A DNA stretch of 64,000 nucleotides from Minicystis rosea (GTDB lineage Bacteria; Myxococcota_A; Polyangia; Polyangiales; Polyangiaceae), in NCBI GenBank assembly GCA_001931535.1, contig CP016211.1:772501-836500 (forward strand). The letters run 5' to 3'. This document shows, piece after piece, positions 56,464-64,000 of the stretch. Numbering within the stretch: position 1 is the stretch's first letter; the number at the start of each line of letters is the position of its first letter. The notes under the pieces are model-generated. The model searched no databases and had not been told where the DNA came from. It saw only the letters and a list, made by a program, of their open reading frames with translations. Position numbers and translations under genes: made by a program.

Positions 56464-57653
56464 TGCGGCGCGCGCTGGCCTTCATGATCGGGCTCGCGGG
56501 AGCGCTGTTTTCGAGCGGCGTCGAGGCGCAGTATCGACTGCGCGCCGACGCGTACTACGCGGCGCCCGATCCCACGACGGGCCTGCTCGTGCTCCAGGGA
56601 GAGTCGCACCGGCCCTCGTGGCTCGATGCCGAGGCGGTGGTGTGGCTCGGCGCGACGACCGTCGCCGGGCCCGCGGCTCAGCCTTACCCGGCCGACGTGC
56701 TGGTCGCGTCGGTGCGCGCGCGCCACCCCGATGGGTACGGTGAGGCGCGCGTGGGACGCATGCTCCTCACCGCGGGCGGTTTGCGGCCGGTGCACCTCGA
56801 CGGCGCCGACGTGATCGGTCGCGCGCCCTGGGGCACGAGCATCGAAGCGTTCGGCGGCGTCCCCGTCGCCCCCGCGTACCAGTCGCGCGATTTCGATTGG
56901 GCCGTCGGCGGGCGCCTCGCGCAGCGCATCGGCACGTACGGCACGGTGGGGCTCGCGTACCTCCAACTGCGCGACACCGGCGCGAAGGCCTACGAAGAGC
57001 TCGGCTTCGATGCCACGGCGACGCCCGCGCGCTACCTCGACGCTGCCTTCTCGGGCGCGGTGGATCTGCAGGGGCTCGTGCTCAGCGACGCGCGCATCTC
57101 GCTCGCGACCCGCTTCGCGGGCGTGCGCATCGAGCTCTTCGCCGCGCGGCGATCGCCGTCGCATCTGCTGCCGGCGACGTCGCTGTTCTCCGCGCTCGGG
57201 GACGTGCCCTCGCAGCGCGCGGGCGGCACCATGCTGTGGCGCGCGGCGCCGAGGCTCGACATCCTCGGCGAAGGAGCGGCGGAGTCGCTCGCGGGGGAGC
57301 TCGCCTATCAACTGCTGTTCCGCTCCACGCTGCGCCTCGACGATCGCGGCGACGGCGCGCTCGGGTTGGAGGCGCGGCGGCAGGGGACGCCCGGCGATGC
57401 ATGGATGGGCGTCCGCGCCACCGCGCGCCTGCCGCTCACGCGTTTGCTCAGCGCCGCTGCGGAGCTCGAGCTGGTGCGGCCCGACGTGGCGCGCGGGCGC
57501 GGCGCGCTGTGGCCGTGGGGTCTCGTGGCCATGCGGCTCAAGCCGGAGCCGGGCTGGGAGCTCGCCGGCGCCGTGGAGGCGAGCGCGTCGCCGGCGGCGG
57601 TCTCCGAGGTCAACGTCATCTTCCGCGTCTCGCGCGCATGGGCGGCCCGATGA
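56463..57653 (+). CDS. predicted outer-membrane beta-barrel protein of the cytochrome operon
   Basis: A 396-residue exported protein (signal peptide ending GVEAQYRL), rich in alternating amphipathic strands and Tyr/Trp/Gly turns (for example WLDAEAVVWLGATTV and GTVGLAYLQLR). It ends in a strand, VNVIFRVSRAWAAR. It has no heme sites. Placed among surface and periplasmic cytochromes, it is the best candidate for the porin that lets electrons cross the outer membrane, in the way MtrB does, but it is much shorter than MtrB (~700) and homology is not visible. It overlaps both neighbours (TGATG and ATGA). Confidence 0.6.
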   Translation: MRRALAFMIGLAGALFSSGVEAQYRLRADAYYAAPDPTTGLLVLQGESHRPSWLDAEAVVWLGATTVAGPAAQPYPADVLVASVRARHPDGYGEARVGRMLLTAGGLRPVHLDGADVIGRAPWGTSIEAFGGVPVAPAYQSRDFDWAVGGRLAQRIGTYGTVGLAYLQLRDTGAKAYEELGFDATATPARYLDAAFSGAVDLQGLVLSDARISLATRFAGVRIELFAARRSPSHLLPATSLFSALGDVPSQRAGGTMLWRAAPRLDILGEGAAESLAGELAYQLLFRSTLRLDDRGDGALGLEARRQGTPGDAWMGVRATARLPLTRLLSAAAELELVRPDVARGRGALWPWGLVAMRLKPEPGWELAGAVEASASPAAVSEVNVIFRVSRAWAAR

Positions 57654-58699
57654 AGCGCTACTTCACGCTGCTGCTCGTCGTCGTCGTCGCGCTCACCGCC
57701 GCGTGCGCGCAGATCCTCGGCTTCCGCCCGCCGGGACGACGTCCCTTCGAGCATCGGGCGCACGTGCTCCAAGGGATCGATTGCAACCGCTGCCACGCGG
57801 GTGTGAGCGCCACCGGCGACGAGGGCCCGCTCCACCTGCCGGGGCCCGATGCGTGCCGCGCCTGCCACACGAGCCCGCACGACGAGCGTCCCTGCGAGGG
57901 CTGCCACGGTCTGCCCGCGGCGCGCGCGGGCGCGATGGCGGCCCGCGAAGAGCTGCGCTTTTCGCACCGCGCGCACGTGTCGCGCGTGAAGGGCAATTGC
58001 GTTCGCTGTCACCTCGACATCGGCGAGGGCGCCGAGATCCTGCGGCCACGCATGGCAACCTGCGGGAGCTGCCACGCGCACCGCGAGCAGCTCGCCACGA
58101 ACAAGTGCGACCCCTGCCACGTGAGCCTGCGCGACGAGGGCAAGAAGCCGGACGATCACCTGATCCACGGCGGCAACTTCCTTCGCGAGCACGGCGTCCG
58201 CGCCGCGGCGGATCGGCAGATCTGCGCGAGCTGCCACAACGAGAGCTCGTGCCTCGGCTGTCACGGCGTCACCGCGCCGATGCTGCCCGAGCGGCGCGCG
58301 TTCGACGACCCGATGCGCGTCGGCGTCCATCGCGCCGGCTTCAAGGCGCGTCACGCCGAGGAGGCGCGCGGCGATCCGGGGCTCTGCACGACGTGCCACG
58401 CGCCGAGCGTGTGCAGCGATTGCCACGCGCGCGAGAAGCGCGCCGCGATGAGCGGTGGCCGGAGCCCGCACCCCGCGGGCTGGCTCGGCCTGCCCGGTCA
58501 GCGCAACGAGCACGGGCGCGCGGCGTGGCGCGAGCCGGAGCTGTGTGCCGGCTGTCACGGCGGCGCCGGCGAGATGCTCTGCGTGGGATGTCACAAGGTC
58601 GGCGGCATCGGCGGCAACCCGCACAACGCGTCGTTCTCCGCGGGCCGCCGATCGAAGGCCGAGCGGCCCTGCCGCCTCTGCCACGGGCTCGGACCATGA
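57650..58699 (+). CDS. thirteen-heme c-type cytochrome lipoprotein
   Basis: A 349-residue protein with a lipobox Cys19 (LTAAC) and thirteen CXXCH sites (CNRCH, CRACH, CEGCH, CVRCH, CGSCH, CDPCH, CASCH, CLGCH, CTTCH, CSDCH, CAGCH, CVGCH, CRLCH), one per ~27 residues. FEHRAH and FSHRAH segments resemble the distal-His signatures of class III-type cytochromes. It probably relays electrons on the periplasmic side of the outer membrane. It overlaps its neighbours on both sides by 4 bases (ATGA). Confidence 0.92.
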   Translation: MKRYFTLLLVVVVALTAACAQILGFRPPGRRPFEHRAHVLQGIDCNRCHAGVSATGDEGPLHLPGPDACRACHTSPHDERPCEGCHGLPAARAGAMAAREELRFSHRAHVSRVKGNCVRCHLDIGEGAEILRPRMATCGSCHAHREQLATNKCDPCHVSLRDEGKKPDDHLIHGGNFLREHGVRAAADRQICASCHNESSCLGCHGVTAPMLPERRAFDDPMRVGVHRAGFKARHAEEARGDPGLCTTCHAPSVCSDCHAREKRAAMSGGRSPHPAGWLGLPGQRNEHGRAAWREPELCAGCHGGAGEMLCVGCHKVGGIGGNPHNASFSAGRRSKAERPCRLCHGLGP

Positions 58700-60495
58700 G
58701 CCGCGCGTCGCTTCGTCAGGCCGCGATGCCGCTCGTTTGGATCGTCGCGTTGCTGTCCGCCGTCGTCGCTGCGATCGCGTGCCGCACGTCGGAGGAAGCG
58801 CCGCGCGCGCACGAGACGGCACCTGCGCATTCCAGTGCGATCGCGCCCGCCGACGCAGGCGTTCCACCGGGCGCGGGCCCGCACGTCGGTCCGGGCTCCG
58901 TGCGTTGCGCGCGCTGCCACGACGAGTCGAGCCGCAACCACCCGGCCTGGAAGGAGACCGCCAAGCGGATCGGCCACGATGTCGATCGGGCGCTGCGCGA
59001 TCGCACCACGTGCCAGTGCTGTCACCTCGGCGAGGTGCGCGGCTTCGGCGAGCCGATCGATCGCGTCTGCAAGCAGTGCCACGACGAGGTGCGCGTCACC
59101 ATCACCGCGATGGGCGGCGCGCACTGCTTGAGCTGCCACGATCCCTCCGCGAGCCACGGCGCCGCCATCCGCGAGAGCGCGTGGGAGTGCCAGAAGTGCC
59201 ACGCCAAGGATCAGGGGCAGAAGCCCGCCGTCGACGTGCACGGCGGCGAGGACTGCGCCAACTGCCACCGGCCGCACGAAGAGCCGTGGACGATCCCGAG
59301 GCGCTGCGTCGAGTGCCACCCCGGCCACGAGACCGCGCACGGCAAGCCTTCGACCATCGTAGCCGCGGGCCACGCGCTGCCGCCCGACGGCGGCGCCGTC
59401 GCGGGCGAGGCCGCGGAGTGCAGCACGTGCCACGCGCCGCACGAGGTCGGGGGCGCTGCGTCGGCGCGCTGCGCGGCGTGCCATGCGCAGCGCGAGCCGC
59501 ACGTGTTCACGGCCGCGACGACGTTCGCCGGTGGTCACGAGCGCTGCACGACGTGCCACGCGCCGCACGCCGGCGACAAGAGCGCGCCCAAGCCGTGCCG
59601 CACCTGCCACGCGTCCGTGCAGACGATGCCGGGCCGCGCGGCCGCGCCGCACGCGAAGTGCGAGAGCTGCCACGCGCCGCACGACGTGCGCGGCACGCCG
59701 AAGACGGCGTGCGCTTCGTGTCATGCCTCGGTGCATCCCGAGCACCCCGACCCGAAGGGGGAAGGCTGCGTCGGCTGCCACGATCCACATCCTGCTGCGC
59801 AGGCCGCGCCGGCGAAGGATCATCAGACTGCTGCGAACGGCGTGAATTGCAGCCATTGCCACACTGCGGCCGCGAACGATCGCGCGTTCCACGACGGCAC
59901 CACGCCGTGCAAGAGCTGCCACGCACCGCACGCGTTCAAGGCTTCGGCACCGCAGACGTGCGCGGGCTGCCACGCGCAAAAGGTCGCCGCGGGCGCGCAC
60001 GGCGGCCACGGCGCATGCAAGAGCTGCCACACGCCGCACGCCCCCAAGGAAGCAAAGCCCGCATGCGCGAGCTGCCACGCGACGGAAGCGGCCACGGCGC
60101 CCGCGGGCCACGCTGCCTGCACGAGCTGCCACGACGCGCACCCGAGCGGGCGCGCGCCCAAAGCGGCATGCGCCTCGTGCCACGCCGAGAAGAAGTCCGG
60201 CCCGCACGCGCCCGTCGCGTGCGCCTCGTGCCATCGCGCGCACGGGCCCGATGCGCCGCTCGGGCCTCCCGGCCCCGCGACGCGGCCTTCGTGCACCGGC
60301 TGCCACGAGCCCGCGAAGCTCGGCAGCCTCCACGCCGTGCCCGCGCATGCGAGCTCGTGCGCGAGCTGCCATCGCGCGCACGCGCCGCCCAGCGCGGCGC
60401 GCGACGTCTGCATCACCTGTCACGCGGACAAGAAGGCGCACGAGCCGACCGCGCGCGTCTGCAACGGTTGCCACGCCTTCGGCAAGGCGCGGTGA
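58696..60495 (+). CDS. 26-heme c-type cytochrome lipoprotein
   Basis: A 599-residue lipoprotein (lipobox AIAC29) with 26 CXXCH sites between residue 71 and the C-terminus, one heme per ~20 residues. Many sites are followed by a second His (CHAPH, CHDPH, CHRPH), which could supply distal ligands. The spacing is nearly regular in the second half, where CHAPH-type units repeat every ~20-30 residues, suggesting growth by tandem duplication. This is a candidate long-range electron wire. ATGA overlap with the 13-heme gene indicates coupled translation. Confidence 0.93.
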   Translation: MSRASLRQAAMPLVWIVALLSAVVAAIACRTSEEAPRAHETAPAHSSAIAPADAGVPPGAGPHVGPGSVRCARCHDESSRNHPAWKETAKRIGHDVDRALRDRTTCQCCHLGEVRGFGEPIDRVCKQCHDEVRVTITAMGGAHCLSCHDPSASHGAAIRESAWECQKCHAKDQGQKPAVDVHGGEDCANCHRPHEEPWTIPRRCVECHPGHETAHGKPSTIVAAGHALPPDGGAVAGEAAECSTCHAPHEVGGAASARCAACHAQREPHVFTAATTFAGGHERCTTCHAPHAGDKSAPKPCRTCHASVQTMPGRAAAPHAKCESCHAPHDVRGTPKTACASCHASVHPEHPDPKGEGCVGCHDPHPAAQAAPAKDHQTAANGVNCSHCHTAAANDRAFHDGTTPCKSCHAPHAFKASAPQTCAGCHAQKVAAGAHGGHGACKSCHTPHAPKEAKPACASCHATEAATAPAGHAACTSCHDAHPSGRAPKAACASCHAEKKSGPHAPVACASCHRAHGPDAPLGPPGPATRPSCTGCHEPAKLGSLHAVPAHASSCASCHRAHAPPSAARDVCITCHADKKAHEPTARVCNGCHAFGKAR

Positions 60496-60503
60496 GGTCA
60501 CGC

Positions 60504-61127
60504 ATGCGATCCGAATTCCTCGCCCTCAACTACACCTCGCTCGCCTGCGCGGCCGCGGCGGCCGTGATCCTCGTCTACTACCTGGTCCGCCGGCCGCCGC
60601 TCACGGGGCGCGTGAAGGCGTGGCTCTTCGTCGGCTTGGGCCCGCTGCCGATCGTGGCCGCCATGGTCGGCAACGTCTCGAACTTCGAGGTGACGAAGGA
60701 CCGCGCCTTCTGCGGCTCGTGTCACGTCATGACGCCGTACGACGACGACGCCTCCGATCCGAAGAGCGGATCGCTCGCCTCGATCCACAGCCAGAGCCCG
60801 TATTTCGGTCGCGAGAGCTGCTACATCTGCCACGCGGACTACGGCATGTTCGGCACCGTGCTCACCAAGCTCGGGGGCATGCGGCACGTCTGGTACTACT
60901 ACACCGAGGACTGGAACGCGCCGAGCCACGCGCCGCCGAAGATCGTCGCGCCCTTCAAGAGCTCGACGTGCATGCAGTGCCACCCGCAGGGCCGCGCGCA
61001 CCTGCCGCTCGAGCATCAAGTGCACGGCCCCGCGATCGAGCGCGGCGAGGTGGCCTGCACCGCGGCCGGCTGCCACGGCCGCCCGCACCCCGACGCCGCG
61101 GCCCTACACGCGAAGGTGAAGCCGTGA
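60504..61127 (+). CDS. NapC/NirT-family tetraheme membrane cytochrome
   Basis: A 207-residue protein with an N-terminal membrane anchor (LACAAAAAVILVYYLV) and a second hydrophobic segment. Three CXXCH sites follow (CGSCH, CYICH, CMQCH), plus a fourth, unusual CX4CH (CTAAGCH). CGSCHVMTPY and SIHSQSPYF resemble the NapC/NirT/CymA quinol-oxidising family. It would take electrons from the quinol pool and pass them to the periplasmic multiheme proteins. ATG 60504 is 8 bases after the 26-heme stop. Confidence 0.85.
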   Translation: MRSEFLALNYTSLACAAAAAVILVYYLVRRPPLTGRVKAWLFVGLGPLPIVAAMVGNVSNFEVTKDRAFCGSCHVMTPYDDDASDPKSGSLASIHSQSPYFGRESCYICHADYGMFGTVLTKLGGMRHVWYYYTEDWNAPSHAPPKIVAPFKSSTCMQCHPQGRAHLPLEHQVHGPAIERGEVACTAAGCHGRPHPDAAALHAKVKP

Positions 61128-61387
61128 GACTGCCGCGCAAGACCCTCACGATGGAAGGCTACGTGCGCATCTCGTGCTGCCTCGCGCTCGTGGCCCTCGC
61201 GATGATCGCGTGGTCGCTCGTGCATCCGCAGCCGCTGCCCGTGATCGCGGCGATGTCCGTGGGCCAGGGCCTGGGCACGCTCTCGCTGATCGCGTTCCTG
61301 CTCGCGGTCGCCGCGGACGTGCGCAAGGCACGAGCGAAGGCGTCCGACGCCGCGGCGGAGCGGCCGGATCCTCCGAAGTCTTCTTGA
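61124..61387 (+). CDS. small two-helix membrane protein of the cytochrome operon
   Basis: An 87-residue protein from GTG 61124, overlapping the NapC-like stop by 4 bases. Two transmembrane helices are visible (about 13-33 and 39-65), then a short charged tail (KARAKASDAAAERPDPPKSS). No heme site. It may stabilise the quinol-oxidising cytochrome; this is inferred only from its place in the operon. Confidence 0.55.
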   Translation: MRLPRKTLTMEGYVRISCCLALVALAMIAWSLVHPQPLPVIAAMSVGQGLGTLSLIAFLLAVAADVRKARAKASDAAAERPDPPKSS

Positions 61388-61404
61388 TGTTTCTCGGGAA
61401 GAAT

Positions 61405-61436
61405 CGCGGGCGAAGCGAGCGGCCGCTTCGCCCGCG
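61405..61436. terminator. strong 13-bp hairpin at the end of the cytochrome operon
   Basis: A perfect 13-bp stem, CGCGGGCGAAGCG (61405-61417) with CGCTTCGCCCGCG (61424-61436) and a 6-base loop, lies between the last operon gene and the convergent gene ending at 61440. It is the clearest terminator in the window and would stop transcription from both sides. No T-tract follows. Confidence 0.75.
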
Positions 61437-61439
61437 CGC

Positions 61440-63227
61440 TCACATCGACGCGGCCATCGGCGTCAGCTTGCCGGTCGAGTCGACCTTGAGCGCCTTCACG
61501 CCCGAGGTCGTCGAGAGCAGGAGCACGGCGTAGTTGTTGGTCGTGAGGACGCGGAGCTGCGCGATGGAGCTGACGGTGGTCTTCTCGTCGCGGCCGTCGG
61601 TGATGACGATGTCCTCGGCCTCTTTCATCTTGTCGGCGGGCGCGAAGCGCATGCGCAGACCGCCCGCGAGGCCGGCGTTCCACACGATCATCAGCTTGCC
61701 GCCGACGTCGGCGGCCACGGAGCCGCTGGCGTCGGTGGGCGCGATCTCACCCATGCCCGCGAGGAGCTGGCGCATCTCCACCCGCGTGGTGGTGCAGCCC
61801 GAGGTGTTGCACTTCGCCTGCGTGACGACGGGGAAGTCCTTGTCGCCGCCGGCGACGTGATCGACCGTCGTCGAGAAGGCCTCGAGGCCGCGGCAGGTGA
61901 AGGCGCCGCCGTGCGTGGTCGCCTTCACCGGCGAAGCCCAGCGACCGCCCGCGAAGAAGGCCACCGCGTCGTTGCGCTGGCCGCGCACGCGGACCGCGAG
62001 GGCCTCGTCGCTCTTGCAGAGGGCCACCTGCGACGCATCGCGATCGGCCTTCTCTTCGGGGGCCTTCTCGTCGAGCTCGCCGACGTCGACCGCGGGGAGC
62101 ACGCGCGCGCCGTCGATCTTGCGCGCGAAGAGGTGCGAAGCGGTGCCCTGCTTGGCGATGCTCCGGTTCACCAGCCAGTCGAACGCGAGCGCGAGCTGCG
62201 CGGGGGAGTCGACGTCGGTCGGCTGCAGGATCGATTGATCCGTGGTCGGGCCGACGGCCGGCTGGTGCACGACGCGGATGTCCTTGGCGCCGTCCTTCCG
62301 CGTGGCGAACACGATCGATCCATCGCTGCGCGCGGCCGCGCCGTAGGCCACCGTGGCCGCGATGGCGTGCCGGCCGTCCGAGGGGAAGATGCCGAGCTGC
62401 CCGCGATCGCCCGCGAAGAAGAAGGGACGCGCGCCGTCCTCGGTCGAGCCCACGAGGCGCAGGCCGGGGCTCAGCGTAGCCACCGCCTCCGGCACCTTCT
62501 GGCATTTGATGGTGGGATCGGCGGCGTTGACCGTGCAGACCACCGGGCCTTCCGGCGAGTCCTTCTGATCGACGAGGAAGTGCAGCTTGTTGAGGTGCGC
62601 GCCGCTCTCGCGGATGTTCGCCACCGAGAAGCCGCCCGAGAGCACCTTGGGGAGGCCCTTGAACTGCTCGTGCGTGAAGAGCACCGCCGCAGGCTTGGGG
62701 CCGGCGACCGCGTTGGGCGGCGGCGTGGCCTTGAGCTTGGCGGTGGTGGCCTCGGTGAAGAGGTGATCGATCTCGTTGTGGAGATCGGCCGAGGCCGAGA
62801 CGTCCGCCTTGAGGGCCTTGGCCAGCGCCTCGGCGGCGGCGGCGAGCGGGGTGTCGCCGGCGTGCTCTTTGAGCGAGTAAGCGTGGGTCGCGCAGTTGAC
62901 CGGCCAGGGCGATTCACCGGCCTTGGTCCGCTTCTCGGCGGGGATGCCCACGACGCCGAGCTTCACGTTGGCGACGCGCGCGCTCGGCGTCTCGTCCGGC
63001 TTCAGCGCGTCGGCGCCGAGCAGGCACGTCGACAGCGCGCCGAAGGTCTCTTCCCGGGCGGCAGCGTCACGCGTGTCGATCGTCTTCGCAGCGATGAACA
63101 CGCCCACCCCCAACACCACCACCCCGATGCCACCGAAGACGAGGATGCGCTTGTGGCGCCCCTCGCTCCCCAGGGCCTGCATTGCGAGTCGGGTCGTCAG
63201 CTCGGCGAGCTCGGGCTTTCTTGCCAT
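61440..63227 (-). CDS. membrane-anchored protein of unknown function
   Basis: A 595-residue protein with one transmembrane helix near the N-terminus (about 27-47) and a long extracytoplasmic domain. It contains beta-propeller-like stretches (FFFAGDRGQLGIFPSDGRHAIAATVAYGAAARSD is one, cut here for length) and four or five scattered Cys, including CNTSGC. No family is recognised. ATG 63227 is well placed. It is convergent with the cytochrome operon. Confidence 0.6.
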   Translation of the reverse strand: MARKPELAELTTRLAMQALGSEGRHKRILVFGGIGVVVLGVGVFIAAKTIDTRDAAAREETFGALSTCLLGADALKPDETPSARVANVKLGVVGIPAEKRTKAGESPWPVNCATHAYSLKEHAGDTPLAAAAEALAKALKADVSASADLHNEIDHLFTEATTAKLKATPPPNAVAGPKPAAVLFTHEQFKGLPKVLSGGFSVANIRESGAHLNKLHFLVDQKDSPEGPVVCTVNAADPTIKCQKVPEAVATLSPGLRLVGSTEDGARPFFFAGDRGQLGIFPSDGRHAIAATVAYGAAARSDGSIVFATRKDGAKDIRVVHQPAVGPTTDQSILQPTDVDSPAQLALAFDWLVNRSIAKQGTASHLFARKIDGARVLPAVDVGELDEKAPEEKADRDASQVALCKSDEALAVRVRGQRNDAVAFFAGGRWASPVKATTHGGAFTCRGLEAFSTTVDHVAGGDKDFPVVTQAKCNTSGCTTTRVEMRQLLAGMGEIAPTDASGSVAADVGGKLMIVWNAGLAGGLRMRFAPADKMKEAEDIVITDGRDEKTTVSSIAQLRVLTTNNYAVLLLSTTSGVKALKVDSTGKLTPMAASM

Positions 63228-63551
63228 GGCGTAGGGGGCGCAGTATCCCGTGATGAAGCGTCCGCTCGCAACATTGCTGACGCTTCGGCCCTCGGTATCG
63301 TTGCGGGCCGACTCACGAATGGGCCCCGCGGCGTTCGCGCTCGCGGCCCTCTCGACCCCGCGTGCCCCACGCCGCTCGCCCCGCGCGACATCGAGACGCT
63401 GGGCTTTCCGTCACCTCGCTGTCACGATGGGCCCGAGCGGCTCCACCATCATGGGCCGCTCCCGCGCCGATTCTTCGTTGCAAGGGCCGGCGCGCGGGCC
63501 CGATCGTCGATCCCTTCGCGTCTCGAACGCCGACAAGGACGCAGAGCTCCG
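63228..63551. other. intergenic region before the kinase gene
   Basis: These 324 bases lie between divergent genes. A 7-bp stem (GAGCGGC at 63435-63441 with GCCGCTC at 63455-63461) is visible. No gene or clear promoter is recognised. Confidence 0.35.
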
Positions 63552-64000
63552 GTGAAGAAGTCCTCCATCCCGCAAGAGGCCCGCCTCGTCCCCGGCTACC
63601 GCCTCGACGATCGCTACGAGCTGCTCTACCCCTACGCGCAGGGCGGGATGGCCACGGTGTGGCTCGCGCGCGTCCAGGGCAAGCACGGCTTCGAGAAGCT
63701 CGTGGCCATCAAGACGATCCTCTCGCACCTCGCGCGGGAGGAAGGCTTCCGCGCCATGTTCCTCGACGAGGCGAGCATCGCCGCGCGCATCCGCCACCCC
63801 AACGTGGCCGACATCCTCGACCTCGGGGAGGAGCACGACACGCTCTACATGGTCCTCGAGTGGATCAACGGCGACGCGTGGTCGAAGCTGTGGAACGCCG
63901 TCCACCAGGCGGGCCAGCCGTTCCCGCTCGATCTGCTCCTCCGCATCGGCGCCGACGCGTGCGCCGGTCTCCACGCCGCGCACGAGCTCACCGACGAGAT
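63552..64000 (+). CDS. Ser/Thr protein kinase, N-terminal part (runs off the window)
   Basis: GTG 63552 opens a frame that continues to the right edge. The translation shows a eukaryotic-type kinase N-lobe: glycine loop AQGGMATVWLARV, ATP-anchoring Lys54 in VAIKTI, helix-C Glu73 in FLDEASIAARIRHPNVADILD, and a hinge region VLEWINGD. Such kinases are abundant in myxobacteria. The catalytic loop and any sensor domain lie outside the window. Confidence 0.9.
   Translation, partial: MKKSSIPQEARLVPGYRLDDRYELLYPYAQGGMATVWLARVQGKHGFEKLVAIKTILSHLAREEGFRAMFLDEASIAARIRHPNVADILDLGEEHDTLYMVLEWINGDAWSKLWNAVHQAGQPFPLDLLLRIGADACAGLHAAHELTDE

Noticed and set aside
1..64000. rRNA or tRNA genes, transposases, integrases or prophage genes
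   Set aside because: None were recognised by motif or structure on either strand.

Overview
The window is a single GC-rich, protein-coding stretch that fits a myxobacterium, most likely Polyangiales (Sorangium/Polyangium/Labilithrix-like). This rests on very strong G/C third-position bias, many lipoproteins with a lipobox followed by low-complexity linkers, hybrid histidine kinases, a Ser/Thr kinase, RCC1-repeat and collagen-like lipoproteins, and a multiheme cytochrome set. No rRNA, tRNA, CRISPR array, transposase or phage gene was seen. The taxonomic call is inference. Three genes carry a one-base deletion in a short G/C homopolymer (G5, G5, G4). This looks more like a consensus sequencing error than decay, but it cannot be settled from the sequence alone.

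Layout. 1-5.9 kb: housekeeping and exported enzymes (nucleotidyltransferase, frameshifted proline iminopeptidase, glutathione transferase-like protein, PAP2 phosphatase, lipase-like lipoprotein, thiol peroxidase). 5.9-10.8 kb: exported proteins of unknown role, a DUF1361 membrane protein and a frameshifted zinc alcohol dehydrogenase. 10.9-17.0 kb: a membrane-anchored HELIH metallopeptidase with a TPR-like tail, a hybrid histidine kinase, and a stand-alone GyrB-like ATPase that lacks the TOPRIM domain. 17.1-22.7 kb: a large alpha/beta-hydrolase-like lipoprotein, a small zinc-ribbon protein, an orphan branched-chain amino-acid-type binding lipoprotein, and a membrane protein with an internally duplicated domain. 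22.8-26.2 kb: a compact operon around a DUF692 (MNIO) enzyme, with a hairpin-rich leader, a lipoprotein, an exported protein, a small partner protein and a cytochrome c'-like lipoprotein. 26.9-27.3 kb: a degenerate 42-43 bp tandem repeat.

27.4-40.3 kb: a Bat/MoxR-type set, all on + (coiled-coil membrane protein, MoxR ATPase, DUF58, BatA-like, dual-VWA/GATase-like), followed by a GT-C-like membrane protein and an unusual fusion of a lytic transglycosylase with an M16-like C-terminus. This suggests an envelope-quality or envelope-assembly module. 40.4-50.2 kb: single genes (PQQ-type sugar dehydrogenase lipoprotein, membrane proteins, trypsin-like protease, AraC regulator divergent from an HXXEE protein, RCC1 lipoprotein, AlkB-like dioxygenase).

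50.2-61.4 kb is the most striking region. An octaheme lipoprotein is transcribed away from a seven-gene, almost completely overlapping operon. That operon encodes an OmcA/MtrC-type decaheme lipoprotein, a CX4CH/CXXCH cytochrome (frameshifted), a predicted outer-membrane beta-barrel, a 13-heme lipoprotein, a 26-heme lipoprotein, a NapC/NirT-type quinol-linked cytochrome and a small membrane protein. Together they encode about 70 heme sites and look like a complete quinol-to-cell-surface electron conduit. The direction of electron flow and the partner are unknown. The window ends with an exported hypothetical protein and the start of a Ser/Thr kinase.
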